A stretch of DNA of 35,604 bases from an uncultured Thalassolituus sp. (GTDB taxonomy: Bacteria > Pseudomonadota > Gammaproteobacteria > Pseudomonadales > Oceanobacteraceae). Location: positions 1 through 35,604 of the forward strand of contig CAJXUK010000032.1 of NCBI GenBank assembly GCA_913061435.1. The letters are read 5' to 3'. Position numbers and translations under genes: made by a program. A model generated the notes under the pieces. The model was not told the origin of the DNA. It did no database searches and was given only the letters and a program-made list of their open reading frames with translations. Shown piece after piece: positions 1-8,201 of the stretch (position 1 is the stretch's first letter; each line of letters opens with the position of its first letter).

Positions 1-55
1 AACGCACGACCAATTGGTTAAAAGCCAACTGCTCTACCAACTGAGCTAACGGCCC
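1..55 (-). tRNA. tRNA-Lys (anticodon TTT), 3' end cut off by window edge
   Basis: On the minus strand the sequence begins GGGCCGTTAGCTC, with a normal D-arm, and an anticodon loop CTTTTAA that places anticodon TTT at 20-22. Over the 55 visible bases it differs from the complete tRNA-Lys at 193-268 only at acceptor-stem position 4 (C instead of T). The T-arm, 3' acceptor strand and CCA lie outside the window. tRNA-Lys genes also follow tol-pal-ybgF in E. coli, so the placement is a known synteny. Confidence 0.95.
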
Positions 56-107
56 AAATTCTTTAGAACTTGGTAGCAAGTAATCTTGCTGTGTTTCTAT
101 GCTGCGT

Positions 108-135
108 ATCTTACTGTCTTAAAATTAAATGTCAA
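108..135 (-). promoter_or_regulatory. sigma70 promoter for the first tRNA-Lys
   Basis: The minus strand has a perfect -35 TTGACA (130-135), a 16-base spacer and -10 TAAGAT (108-113), followed by ACGC. The expected start is near 101, giving a leader of about 45 bases before the tRNA 5' end at 55. The leader contains the hairpin AGCAAG-TAAT-CTTGCT (75-90), which has no U-run after it and is not a clear terminator. Confidence 0.7.
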
Positions 136-192
136 GCATTTCAATGACTTACATTATATTTTATTTTTTAATACGCTTTCTTCACTTTAAAA

Positions 193-268
193 TGGTGGGT
201 CGTGTGCGACTCGAACGCACGACCAATTGGTTAAAAGCCAACTGCTCTACCAACTGAGCTAACGACCC
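193..268 (-). tRNA. tRNA-Lys (anticodon TTT)
   Basis: A complete 76-base gene. The acceptor stem GGGTCGT pairs with ACGACCC, the discriminator is A and CCA is encoded (193-195 on the complementary strand). The D-loop has the AGTTGGTAGA pattern, the anticodon loop is CTTTTAA with TTT at 233-235, and the T-loop has TTCGAGTC. It lies about 80 bases after the cpoB stop on the same strand and has its own promoter. Confidence 0.97.
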
Positions 269-285
269 CCTAAGTGAGGACGCAT

Positions 286-313
286 ATAATACTGATTTAT
301 TTTTCTGTGGCAA
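286..313 (-). promoter_or_regulatory. sigma70 promoter for the second tRNA-Lys
   Basis: On the minus strand: -35 TTGCCA (308-313), 16-base spacer, -10 TATTAT (286-291), then a GC-containing discriminator ATGCGTCC typical of stable-RNA promoters. The predicted start near 279 leaves a leader of about 11 bases before the mature tRNA end at 268. The tRNA therefore need not depend on read-through from cpoB. Confidence 0.65.
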
Positions 314-351
314 GAACTTATTGAAAAATAATCGACAAAAAGCGCAAAAAA

Positions 352-1164
352 TTACTGTGTGCTTTCTAGACGTTTTAGATAACGCTGAGCTAAGCGAACC
401 GCAGAATCTGAAACTCCTGGATACAGGTTAACCACAGTTTGCAATGTCTCTTTTGCTTTGTCTGTTTTACCACTACGATCATAAGCCACACCTAATTTAT
501 AATGCGAATCCGCTGCTTTACTGTGCTTAGGGTGATTGTTGATAACGCTAGAAAACTGTTTAATCGCAACATCAAAATTACTTTCTGCTAATTGCACTTC
601 GCCCGACCAATAAAGCGCATTTGCCGCTAAACTGTGTTGAGGATAATTTTGTGCAAACGTATCAAGCTGATTCAGAGCGCTGGCAAAGTCTTTTTTCTTT
701 ATTGCGGCCATTGCACTGGCATACAGGTCATCCGCAGGGAGAACGCTCACAGTGTCATCTGACGTGGCAACTTTATTATTTGCCGAACTAGCTGCAGAAT
801 TAACTGCCGGTGCAGTCGTTAACAATTCAGACATACGTCTATCTAAATCTAGATAACGTTGCTGCTGCTGTTTTTGTAATGTCTCTATGGTGTGTGCTTG
901 CACTTCAACAGTACCGCGCAGTTCTGCAATTTCTTGCTGCATGGTTTCTACCATAGTTAACAACTCTAGCTGTAAAGAGGTATTAGATGAAGCAGTAGTA
1001 GGCGCAGGTGAAGTAACACTGGAATTAACAACCCCATTGGTGGCGGCTTTTGCGGGTTGAGTAGCAGGTTTTACAGTAGGCGCTTGGCCTACTGCAACCC
1101 AGCCATCTTCCGCAACACTGGCCATAGAGATAACCAGTGCAAGAGGTAAGACTGTATATTTCAT
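352..1164 (-). CDS. cpoB: Cell division coordinator CpoB (YbgF)
   Basis: Periplasmic TPR protein that links the Tol-Pal machine to septal peptidoglycan synthesis (PBP1B/LpoB in E. coli). The 270 residues start with a signal peptide (cleavage probably after SVA, residue 18). A Pro/Ala/Thr-rich linker follows, then a Gln-rich coiled coil at about 62-115 (the trimerisation segment in the family), a second low-complexity linker, and TPR repeats at about 145-270 with typical ALNQLDTFAQNYP and AIKQFSSVINNHP helices. Length and domain order match YbgF proteins. It begins 6 bases after the pal stop with no strong Shine-Dalgarno sequence, which suggests translational coupling to pal. It is the last protein gene of the cluster; tRNA-Lys genes follow. 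Confidence 0.95.
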   Translation of the reverse strand: MKYTVLPLALVISMASVAEDGWVAVGQAPTVKPATQPAKAATNGVVNSSVTSPAPTTASSNTSLQLELLTMVETMQQEIAELRGTVEVQAHTIETLQKQQQQRYLDLDRRMSELLTTAPAVNSAASSANNKVATSDDTVSVLPADDLYASAMAAIKKKDFASALNQLDTFAQNYPQHSLAANALYWSGEVQLAESNFDVAIKQFSSVINNHPKHSKAADSHYKLGVAYDRSGKTDKAKETLQTVVNLYPGVSDSAVRLAQRYLKRLESTQ

Positions 1165-1170
1165 AAGAAA

Positions 1171-1767
1171 TTAACGGCTCTGGTATTTGATCTCAACGCG
1201 ACGGTTTTTAGACCAAGAACCTTCGTTATGGCCCATTAACGCAGGACGCTCTTCACCAAAACTTACAGTTTCGATCTGGTTAGCGGCAACACCGTTAGCT
1301 TGTAAGAAACGGCTTACTGATAAACCACGACGCTCGCCCAAAGCAAGGTTGTATTCAACCGTACCGCGCTCATCTGTGTGACCTTCTAATACTACGCGTG
1401 CAGAACTGTTTGCTGCTAAGTACTGAGAATGAGCAATCAAAGAGTTTTTGCTGTCAGCTTTGATAGTAGAGTTATCAAAGTCGAAGTAAAAAACAGTTGT
1501 TTCCATTAATGCAGCTTGTGCTTCATTAGCGGCAGCATCAACTTGTTCACCAGCAACAGCTTGAGCTTCAACAGCTTGAGATTCAATAGACTGAGCATTA
1601 ACACCCTTAGTTTCTGTGCTTGCGCCTGATTCAGCGGCATTTTCTTGTGCTGCATCTAATGGCTTTAGCTCATCGCCTTCAGCTACATCACTATTGCTAG
1701 CACATGCAGTTAATAATACTGCACCAAAAGTTAATCCTAATGTTTTAACTAATGAACGCTTTTGCAT
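1171..1767 (-). CDS. pal: Peptidoglycan-associated lipoprotein Pal
   Basis: Outer-membrane lipoprotein that binds peptidoglycan and TolB. The start chosen is the ATG at 1767 (198 residues), because GGGAAG lies 7 bases upstream. An in-frame ATG at 1782 would put that ribosome site inside the gene. The lipobox is LLTAC with acylated Cys22; the +2 residue is Ala, consistent with the outer membrane. A low-complexity Ala/Glu/Gln/Val linker (about 30-88) leads to an OmpA-like domain carrying the peptidoglycan-binding EGHTDERGTVEYN motif and the C-terminal NRRVEIKY. The 80-base gap from tolB is AT-rich and may hold a weak internal promoter. Confidence 0.97.
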   Translation of the reverse strand: MQKRSLVKTLGLTFGAVLLTACASNSDVAEGDELKPLDAAQENAAESGASTETKGVNAQSIESQAVEAQAVAGEQVDAAANEAQAALMETTVFYFDFDNSTIKADSKNSLIAHSQYLAANSSARVVLEGHTDERGTVEYNLALGERRGLSVSRFLQANGVAANQIETVSFGEERPALMGHNEGSWSKNRRVEIKYQSR

Positions 1768-1847
1768 AATTTTACTTCCCATTTTTTTAGTCTAACGTTA
1801 TTTTTAAATTATTTAGCTTAGCAAGCTCGAAAAAATAATTGTGTTAA

Positions 1848-3131
1848 TCATTTTAACAAAGGCGACCATGCTGGTTCACGCACATCTCCAAACTTGGATG
1901 GTAAGCGAAACTTGACCTCGCCGTCCAATGAAACTGCGGCTAAAATGCTGCGGTCACCCATACTTGCTGCATAAACTACCATACTTCCATTCGGCGCAAC
2001 ACTAGGAGATTCATCCAATTGTGTCTCTGAGCTCAAAATTTGAACTGCGCCCGTCTTCATATTTTGTGTTGCAATATGAAAATCTCCCTTATTACGATGC
2101 ACCATTACCATTTTACGACCATCAGGCGTAATTCGGGCACGGGCATTATAATCACCTTCAAAGGTAATTCGTTTTGGTTTTAAGTCACTTAACGACACCT
2201 TATAAATTTGCGGATTGCCGATACGACCTGACGTAAAAATTAAACTTTTACCATCAGGCATCCACTGCGGTTCTGTATCAATACCATAATGCTTAGTAAC
2301 ACGCTTTAACTTGCGCGTTGCTAGATCCATGACATAGACATCTGGGTTGCCATTACGCGACAAAACCATAGCCATTTTTTTTCCATCTGGAGAAAAAGCT
2401 GGGGCACTGTTAGACCCCTTAAACGATGCAATTTTTTCGCGCTTACCGCTGGCAATTTCTTGAATAAAAATTTCACTGCGGCCATTCTCAAAACTGGCGT
2501 ATGCGATCTTCTTACCATCTGCCGACCATGAAGGTGAAATAATTGGCATCTTTGACGAAAAAATCATTTGTTCACGGGCACCATCGGCATCCGCATAATT
2601 TAAATTAAACTGGGTACGGTCTCGGTTAGTCGTGACATAAACCAACTTGGTTGAAAACGCTCCCGGCAAACCGGTTAACGCCGAGAATATGCGATCACTC
2701 ATAAAGTGAGCAATATCACGCAGAGCCGCCGCTCCACCGGTTAGTTTTTGATTCATTAGAGCGGTACGCGTATTAACGTCGATTAATTTAAAATTAACAG
2801 CATAACCACCGCGGCCATCGTTATCGATCTCGCCTACCACTAAATAATCTTGCTTTAGTAATTCCCAATCCCGGTAAAAAACTTCTTCTTCACTGTTGGG
2901 TAAACTGAGCATTTCTGTTTGCGGCAGGCTGTTAAAATAGCCACTGCGGCCTAAATCGTTGGCAACAATTTGTGCCACGTTTTCGGGCAGTGCTCCCTCA
3001 CCTTTCCATTTAAAAGGCACTACCGCCACAGGAATAGCACTTTGCTTACCTTGGGTAATTTCTATCACTAACTCAGCTTTTGCTTGCCAAGCCAACAAAC
3101 TAAACAATAAAACACGGATCATTAACTTCAT
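1848..3131 (-). CDS. tolB: Tol-Pal system protein TolB
   Basis: Periplasmic beta-propeller protein that binds Pal and TolA. The start used is the ATG at 3131, which overlaps the tolA stop as TAATG and begins [10 protein letters not shown]; the signal peptide ends at AKA before ELVIE. An in-frame GTG at 3137 is only 4 bases from AAGGA and is the alternative (429 residues instead of 427). The N-terminal alpha/beta domain runs to about 160. It is followed by propeller blades with repeated [40 protein letters not shown] and [10 protein letters not shown] motifs. It is a full-length member with no missing blade. Confidence 0.97.
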   Translation of the reverse strand: MKLMIRVLLFSLLAWQAKAELVIEITQGKQSAIPVAVVPFKWKGEGALPENVAQIVANDLGRSGYFNSLPQTEMLSLPNSEEEVFYRDWELLKQDYLVVGEIDNDGRGGYAVNFKLIDVNTRTALMNQKLTGGAAALRDIAHFMSDRIFSALTGLPGAFSTKLVYVTTNRDRTQFNLNYADADGAREQMIFSSKMPIISPSWSADGKKIAYASFENGRSEIFIQEIASGKREKIASFKGSNSAPAFSPDGKKMAMVLSRNGNPDVYVMDLATRKLKRVTKHYGIDTEPQWMPDGKSLIFTSGRIGNPQIYKVSLSDLKPKRITFEGDYNARARITPDGRKMVMVHRNKGDFHIATQNMKTGAVQILSSETQLDESPSVAPNGSMVVYAASMGDRSILAAVSLDGEVKFRLPSKFGDVREPAWSPLLK

Positions 3132-4048
3132 TACCACACTGCATCCTTAGGACTAAATTCCATACTGAAATTTCTAAATTTTTGTTCAAATAAACGATTA
3201 TCATTCGGTACCGGCAAGGGTGAGGCTCGCTTAACAGCGGCTAATACCGAACGATCAATGGCTTCAATACCACTGCCCTTGGTTATAGACACATTAATCA
3301 CCTCACCCGTTGGCACTAACTGAATACTCACCATCACCGTCATATTAGGACGAGCACTGGGCGGGTAGCGCCAAGTTTGATATATCTTTTCTTGAATTTG
3401 CCCAATAATGTTATCGGTGATAACAGCATTTTTTTGCACTTGCTGTTCTTCTGCCAGTGTTTTTTCCATTGAGCGCTGTTGTTCTTCTTGCGCTAAAGAT
3501 TCTAACAAAGCAGCTTGCTGAGCTTGTTCAAACGCTTGCTGCTCTTTTAATTCTTGGGCTCGCTTTTCTTCTGCCCGCTTTTGTTGAGCTAGTTTCTCCT
3601 GCGCAAGTTTTTCTTGTGCTTGTTTTTCTGCTAATGCTTTTTTTGTCTTTTCTTGTGCTAAGCGCTTTTGTTCTTGCTGCTTCTGTTTTGCTAACAGCTC
3701 TTGCTGAGCTTTCTTTTTAGCAGCTGCATTTTGAGCGGCTTTTTTGGCCGCTGCTTTTTTCTCAGCAGCTTTCTTTTGGGCCAGTTGTTTTTTTCGCCAT
3801 GCGTCTTTACGGCGCTGCTCTGCTCGTTTTTTTGCTTCTTGCTGACGTTTAAGGACTTGTTTGTTCTCGGTTTGAATGACCTTTGCCTGAATATTTCTAG
3901 GCTTAGGCTCAGCCACTTGGCGCTTTTCTGTGGGCCATTCTATGGCTAACAAAACAATAACCAAGCCGTGAACAAGCACAGCTATCACTACCGGTATACT
4001 ATAACTGTGCGGATCAACCAGCTTATTAAGCCAAGATTTAAACGCCAT
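3131..4048 (-). CDS. tolA: Cell envelope integrity protein TolA
   Basis: Inner-membrane protein that spans the periplasm and transmits proton-motive-force energy from TolQR to TolB/Pal. The 305 residues show one N-terminal membrane helix (about 17-37), a long Lys/Ala/Gln/Glu helical domain II (about 45-215) with [15 protein letters not shown]-type repeats, and a TonB-like C-terminal domain III ([13 protein letters not shown], then [13 protein letters not shown]). It begins 2 bases before the tolR stop and overlaps the tolB start. Domain II is shorter than in E. coli TolA (421 residues), which is common outside enterics. The strong codon bias of domain II produces long false reading frames on the opposite strand. 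Confidence 0.95.
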   Translation of the reverse strand: MAFKSWLNKLVDPHSYSIPVVIAVLVHGLVIVLLAIEWPTEKRQVAEPKPRNIQAKVIQTENKQVLKRQQEAKKRAEQRRKDAWRKKQLAQKKAAEKKAAAKKAAQNAAAKKKAQQELLAKQKQQEQKRLAQEKTKKALAEKQAQEKLAQEKLAQQKRAEEKRAQELKEQQAFEQAQQAALLESLAQEEQQRSMEKTLAEEQQVQKNAVITDNIIGQIQEKIYQTWRYPPSARPNMTVMVSIQLVPTGEVINVSITKGSGIEAIDRSVLAAVKRASPLPVPNDNRLFEQKFRNFSMEFSPKDAVW

Positions 4049-4050
4049 TA

Positions 4051-4512
4051 TTATTGGCCTGCCTTAGGATCGGGTGCTTCGGTAATCAATCCAACAGAAG
4101 CCGCACCAGCGGTTTGCAACGACCCCATTAATGCAACAACAACTCCATAAGGAACAGCCTCGTCGCCACGCACTAATACATCGGTTTTAGGCTGACTTTT
4201 CAACAAGGTTTGCACGTACTTTTGAATATCCACCAGCGCCATGGCTTTAGGGTCATCACGACCACGCTCCAAGTAATATAAGCCTTTAGCAGAAACTGAA
4301 ACAATTAACTGGTTGTCGTCTTCTTCAACCGTGACTGGGCTGGCATCTACATTGGGTAAATCAACTTCTACCCCTTGATTTAACATAGGGGCGGTGACCA
4401 TAAAGATAATCAACAACACCAGCATGACATCAATGTAAGGCACGACGTTAATTTCGGCCATGGGCTTACGTTTTGCTCCTCCATTAGGAGCCAGCGGCGA
4501 TACCCCAGGCAT
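4051..4512 (-). CDS. tolR: Tol-Pal system protein TolR (ExbD family)
   Basis: Inner-membrane stator protein of the TolQR proton channel. The 153 residues have a cytoplasmic N-terminus (PNGGAKRKPMAEINVVPYID), one membrane helix with the essential proton-conducting Asp28, and a periplasmic ExbD/TolR domain ending AASVGLITEAPDPKAGQ. Its ATG overlaps the tolQ stop (TAATG), so translation is probably coupled. Length and motif order are normal for the family. Confidence 0.96.
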   Translation of the reverse strand: MPGVSPLAPNGGAKRKPMAEINVVPYIDVMLVLLIIFMVTAPMLNQGVEVDLPNVDASPVTVEEDDNQLIVSVSAKGLYYLERGRDDPKAMALVDIQKYVQTLLKSQPKTDVLVRGDEAVPYGVVVALMGSLQTAGAASVGLITEAPDPKAGQ

Positions 4513-5225
4513 TATTCGTTTCCTTTTTTCTGCTGCTTCATGCGGTGTGTTTGTCGATATAAAATAGACGAAAACTCTTCACCGAAGGTTTGCATACCAG
4601 TTACCAGCTGCTCTAGTCGGTTAGTAAAACGGTTGTAAAAAATAACCGCCGGAATCGCTGCTAATAGTCCCATTGCAGTGGCGATAAGCGCTTCTGAAAT
4701 CCCAGGCGCAACCGAAGCAATGGTTGCTTGCTTCATCATTGCTAAACCCTGGAAGGAATGCATAATTCCCCAAACGGTACCCAGCAAACCAATGTAAGGA
4801 CTTGTAGAACCAATAGTTGCCAAAAAAGATAAATGGTTTTCTAAAATTTCGGTTTCACGGCTAATACTAATGCGCATGGCACGCTGAGTGCCTTCCATAA
4901 TAGTATCTGGCTCATCTGGTGATTGCTTACTGAGCTTGCCGAATTCTTTTAACCCACTGGTGAATACATTTTCAACGCCAATCGGTGCTGGGTTGTGCTG
5001 ACACTCTTTATATAACTGGCTTAAATCAATACCCGACCAAAAGCGCTCTTCAAATGCATTCAACTGCGCACGAGTCGCGTTAAATAAACGCCAGCGCTGC
5101 ACAATAATGACCCAAGAAGCCACAGACGCCAGCACCAAAATTAGCATGACCAGTTGCACCACAATACTGGCGTTGGCAATCAGTGAAAATACCGACATAG
5201 ATTGTTCCATAGATGCTTGTTCCAC
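4512..5225 (-). CDS. tolQ: Tol-Pal system protein TolQ (ExbB/MotA family)
   Basis: Inner-membrane proton-channel subunit that powers TolA. The 237 residues have three membrane segments: about 17-40, and a pair in the conserved region PYIGLLGTVWGIMHSF and APGISEALIATAMGLLAAIP. Translation starts at GTG 5225, because AGGGG lies 6 bases upstream. An internal ATG at 5210 has no comparable ribosome site. It follows ruvB by 42 bases. In many gammaproteobacteria the thioesterase gene ybgC sits directly before tolQ; no room exists for it here. Confidence 0.96.
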   Translation of the reverse strand: MEQASMEQSMSVFSLIANASIVVQLVMLILVLASVASWVIIVQRWRLFNATRAQLNAFEERFWSGIDLSQLYKECQHNPAPIGVENVFTSGLKEFGKLSKQSPDEPDTIMEGTQRAMRISISRETEILENHLSFLATIGSTSPYIGLLGTVWGIMHSFQGLAMMKQATIASVAPGISEALIATAMGLLAAIPAVIFYNRFTNRLEQLVTGMQTFGEEFSSILYRQTHRMKQQKKGNE

Positions 5226-5267
5226 AATATTCCCCTAAATTTTTATTAATATTTTTTATCGTATGTT

Positions 5268-6341
5268 TTATTTTTGATCGCTATTAACGTCTGGTTCTGG
5301 AAGACCAAAGTGTCGATAAGCTAATTTTGTTGCCACCCGCCCTCTAGGCGTTCGCATCATATAACCTTGCTGTATTAAATACGGCTCTAGTACATCTTCT
5401 ATGGTGTCGCGCTCTTCGCTAATAGCTGCTGCTAGGCTATCTACCCCAACTGGGCCACCATCAAATTTTTCCAACAAAGCTAACAGCAAGCGTCGGTCCA
5501 TATGATCAAAACCTTGGCTGTCGACATTTAACATATTTAATGCTGCATCGGCACTGCCTTTGTTAATAATACCGTCGCTTTTTACTTGTGCATAATCACG
5601 CACACGGCGCAATAAACGGTTAGCAATTCGCGGTGTACCCCGAGAGCGACGGGCAATTTCTGCCGCACCTTCGTCTTCTGATTGCAAACCCATCAAACGC
5701 GCTGAGCGCGAAACAATGTGGGATAAATCGGCCACGTTGTAAAATTCTAAGCGCTGCACGATACCAAAACGATCGCGTAGTGGCGAGGTTAACAAACCCG
5801 CTCTTGTCGTTGCGCCTACTAAAGTAAACGCGGGCAACTCTAATTTTATAGAACGAGCAGCGGGGCCCTCACCCACCATAATATCCAGCTGATAGTCTTC
5901 CATCGCTGGGTATAAAACTTCTTCTATCGCTGGGCTTAATCGATGTATTTCATCAATAAATAACACATCACCTTCTTCAAGGTTGGTTAGCATAGCGGCC
6001 AAATCACCGGCTTTTTCTAACACAGGGCCCGAAGTACTTTTTATATTAGCGCCCATTTCGTGAGCAATAATATTGGCCAAGGTGGTTTTACCTAACCCCG
6101 GCGGGCCAAATACCAATGTGTGGTCTAAAGCTTCTTGGCGTGCACGGGCAGCGCCAATAAAAATCTCCATTTGCTCTTTTACCGCTGGCTGACCTCGATA
6201 GTCTTCTAGGGTATCGGGACGAATGGCTCTGTCTTGGCTTTCTTCTCGTTTAGGTAACAGACCATTATTGGCTTCAAGGCCACTGGTTGTTAGATTGCTC
6301 TCTAACGTTGCAGCACTTATAAAGCGATCACTTTCGATCAT
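5268..6341 (-). CDS. ruvB: Holliday junction branch migration ATPase RuvB
   Basis: AAA+ motor that drives branch migration with RuvA. Visible motifs are Walker A GPPGLGKT (79-86), Walker B DEIH (130-133), the GATTRAG arginine-finger segment (R180 corresponds to E. coli R174) and the winged-helix C-terminus with [24 protein letters not shown]. The 357 residues are slightly longer than E. coli RuvB (336) owing to an N-terminal extension of about 20 residues before the conserved [11 protein letters not shown]. It is separated from ruvA by 131 AT-rich bases, more than usual for a ruvAB pair. No convincing LexA box (CTG-N10-CAG) was found there. Confidence 0.97.
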   Translation of the reverse strand: MIESDRFISAATLESNLTTSGLEANNGLLPKREESQDRAIRPDTLEDYRGQPAVKEQMEIFIGAARARQEALDHTLVFGPPGLGKTTLANIIAHEMGANIKSTSGPVLEKAGDLAAMLTNLEEGDVLFIDEIHRLSPAIEEVLYPAMEDYQLDIMVGEGPAARSIKLELPAFTLVGATTRAGLLTSPLRDRFGIVQRLEFYNVADLSHIVSRSARLMGLQSEDEGAAEIARRSRGTPRIANRLLRRVRDYAQVKSDGIINKGSADAALNMLNVDSQGFDHMDRRLLLALLEKFDGGPVGVDSLAAAISEERDTIEDVLEPYLIQQGYMMRTPRGRVATKLAYRHFGLPEPDVNSDQK

Positions 6342-6472
6342 CAGAGGATTCCATTGGTAAAAAGTTCAGCTCGGGGGATTCTGCAGACTTTATTGTTTAA
6401 AATACAGGGTGAATTTGAAAACAATTGTATAATATTCACAATACAAAATATTTTGTTTGTCGTCATTTTGAG

Positions 6473-7075
6473 TTACATAGCACCTTTTAGTGCACGACGA
6501 ATCATTTCTTCTGAACTAACAATATCCGCTGGCATTTTACTTAACATTTTTGCAGCTTCTTGGGGTTTATAGCCCAACGAAATTAACGCACCTTCGGCTT
6601 CTGCTAACAAGTGATTGCGCCCAGCCACTTCCGTTTGTTCTGCTGCCGCCCACAATGGCGCTTGTGTTTGCCATTCTTTTAAGCGGTCTTGCATTTCAAC
6701 AATTAAACGCTCTGCGGTTTTCTTACCCACGCCAGGTAACTTGGTTAATGCTGCTACCTCATGATTTTGAATACAGCGGGCAAAGGTATCGGCGTCCATA
6801 CTGGACAAAATCCCAAGTGCTAATTTTGGCCCAACACCACTGACTTTTATCAAGGTACGAAACATAGTGCGCTGCATTTTATCACTAAAACCGTACAGTA
6901 ATTGAGCGTCTTCTCGCACCACAAAATGAGTAAGTAAAGTAATTTTGCTGCCCACTGGGCCTATATCCAAAAAACTACTCAAAGGCGCTTGAACTTCATA
7001 ACCTACGCCATTTACGTCAATCAATAAATCCGGTGCTTGTTTTTCTATTAATACACCACTTAAACGTCCAATCAT
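6473..7075 (-). CDS. ruvA: Holliday junction DNA helicase subunit RuvA
   Basis: DNA-binding subunit that holds the four-way junction and loads RuvB. The 200 residues show the N-terminal OB-fold (MIGRLSGVLIEKQAPDLLID), two helix-hairpin-helix motifs in domain II (IKVSGVGPKLALGIL and LTKLPGVGKKTAERLI), a flexible linker, and the C-terminal three-helix domain III that contacts RuvB (EGALISLGYKPQEAAKML). It begins 50 bases after the ruvC stop. Confidence 0.97.
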   Translation of the reverse strand: MIGRLSGVLIEKQAPDLLIDVNGVGYEVQAPLSSFLDIGPVGSKITLLTHFVVREDAQLLYGFSDKMQRTMFRTLIKVSGVGPKLALGILSSMDADTFARCIQNHEVAALTKLPGVGKKTAERLIVEMQDRLKEWQTQAPLWAAAEQTEVAGRNHLLAEAEGALISLGYKPQEAAKMLSKMPADIVSSEEMIRRALKGAM

Positions 7076-7125
7076 GTTTTGCTCTTTTACACCAGAATCA
7101 TAATTCGTAAGACTAACAGCTATCT

Positions 7126-7644
7126 TTAGCGCATGCGACCACGGCTGAATTTACGCAGGCCAATGCTAGCAATTAAACCAGCATTGGTATGGGCATGAGT
7201 AATGGCAATGGCTAACGCATCGGCGGCATCTTCTTGTGGTTTACCAGGCAGTTTTAACAAAAGTTGTACCATGTGCTGAACCTGGGTTTTTTCGGCGCTG
7301 CCTTTTCCTGTTACGGCTTGCTTGATAGCGCGCGCAGCGTATTCAGCCACAGGCAGGTCATGTTGCACAGCAGCCACAATAGCCACGCCTCTGGCTTGGC
7401 CTAGCTTTAACGCCGAATCGGCATTTTTACCCATAAAAACTTGTTCAATAGCAAATTGTTGTGGGCAATAGGTTTCAATAATTTCGTTAACACCGGCAAA
7501 TATTTGCCCTAAGCGATCGGGTAACTCTTTTTCGGTAACACGAATACAACCACTGGCAATGTATTCTATCTTTTGACCAACAGCGTTGATCACCCCATAA
7601 CCGGTTATGCGCGAGCCCGGATCAATCCCTAAAATAATGGCCAT
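7126..7644 (-). CDS. ruvC: Crossover junction endodeoxyribonuclease RuvC
   Basis: Resolvase that cuts Holliday junctions. The 172 residues carry the four acidic metal ligands at the expected places: D8 ([13 protein letters not shown]), E67 ([11 protein letters not shown]), D139 and D142 ([11 protein letters not shown]), matching E. coli D7, E66, D138 and D141. The start codon overlaps the stop of the upstream lipoprotein gene as TAATG. Its expression is therefore likely coupled to a gene with no role in recombination. The usual upstream neighbour yebC is absent. Confidence 0.97.
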   Translation of the reverse strand: MAIILGIDPGSRITGYGVINAVGQKIEYIASGCIRVTEKELPDRLGQIFAGVNEIIETYCPQQFAIEQVFMGKNADSALKLGQARGVAIVAAVQHDLPVAEYAARAIKQAVTGKGSAEKTQVQHMVQLLLKLPGKPQEDAADALAIAITHAHTNAGLIASIGLRKFSRGRMR

Positions 7645-8141
7645 TAATACATCCAGCGCCCTAAGGCGCGACCACTAGGATCGTTTAAAATAAAGGATTT
7701 AACAGATTTGGGGATTTTTACCAACACACAAGGGGATGAAATCATCATAGCTTGAAGGTTGCCAGCCTTGGGCACTTGTAGCTGGCGCTCTACTTGCCAA
7801 TGATGCTGTTCTAACAACCAAGAAGTTAGCTTAACATCAAAGCCTGCCGTGGGTTTTTGCCCCGCACTGACAATTAAAACATTGTCTTGTAACCAATTAA
7901 TGTCGGCTTGCTCAAACTGTTGCTGTGCTCTTGCAGGCAGGGTTAACCATTCGTCTTCTTGTTCTAGCCAAATGAAACTTTCATCTTGGGTAATAAAGCA
8001 CTGCTGGCTGTAGTAGCTTTTAGGAATTGCCACGCTGGCGTAGTTGGGCTGTGAGCCGCAGGCGGTTAATACACTCGCGAACACGATCGAGCTAAGCAAT
8101 ATTTTAAAGCTAACCCGCCATGGATTTTTTCTGTTACACAT
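7644..8141 (-). CDS. Small outer-membrane lipoprotein with PrcB C-terminal-like domain
   Basis: The 165 residues begin with a lipoprotein signal peptide; the lipobox is VLTAC with Cys28, and Gly at +2 favours the outer membrane. From about residue 86 the sequence [20 protein letters not shown], followed by a strand and then [12 protein letters not shown], resembles the domain found at the C-terminus of PrcB, where a V-x-AG-x-[RK]-PT-x-G motif and a TSPY-x-[IV]-VK-[IL]-PKS ending are typical. PrcB is a lipoprotein of the Treponema dentilisin protease complex. The gene lies 37 bases after an S8 protease lipoprotein gene, which supports a protease-partner role by context. The PrcB assignment is from memory of the motif and not verified by a profile search. 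It overlaps the ruvC start. Confidence 0.75.
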   Translation of the reverse strand: MCNRKNPWRVSFKILLSSIVFASVLTACGSQPNYASVAIPKSYYSQQCFITQDESFIWLEQEDEWLTLPARAQQQFEQADINWLQDNVLIVSAGQKPTAGFDVKLTSWLLEQHHWQVERQLQVPKAGNLQAMMISSPCVLVKIPKSVKSFILNDPSGRALGRWMY

Positions 8142-8169
8142 TCATTATTGCCCTTGAGCTAATGATTAG

Positions 8170-8201
8170 GAGCATCGGTTAATTAAGAGCATCTGTTAAT
8201 T
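8170..8201. repeat. 17-bp tandem duplication across the S8 protease stop codon
   Basis: Two copies of GAGCATC[G/T]GTTAATT (8170-8184 and 8187-8201) are separated by AA, a period of 17 bases with one mismatch. The duplication covers the last codons and stop (8179-8181) of the protease gene, so it could have altered the position of the stop. Confidence 0.75.

Noticed and set aside
75-90. Hairpin AGCAAG-TAAT-CTTGCT as terminator of the second tRNA-Lys
   Set aside because: No U-run follows on either strand and it lies inside the leader of the first tRNA-Lys transcript.
1783-1847. AGCTT-GCT-AAGCT hairpin between tolB and pal as a terminator
   Set aside because: Stem of only five bases and no T-run on the minus strand.
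3457-3949. Open frames opposite the tolA domain II, with membrane-like hydrophobic composition
   Set aside because: They are mirror frames of the Lys/Ala/Gln-rich coding strand; tolA is certain and no promoter or ribosome site supports them.
6342-6472. LexA box or regulatory element in the ruvA-ruvB gap (CTGTATT half-site, GTGAAT-N19-ATTCAC inverted repeat)
   Set aside because: Only half of a CTG-N10-CAG site is present and the inverted repeat has a long spacer; no support for SOS control from sequence.
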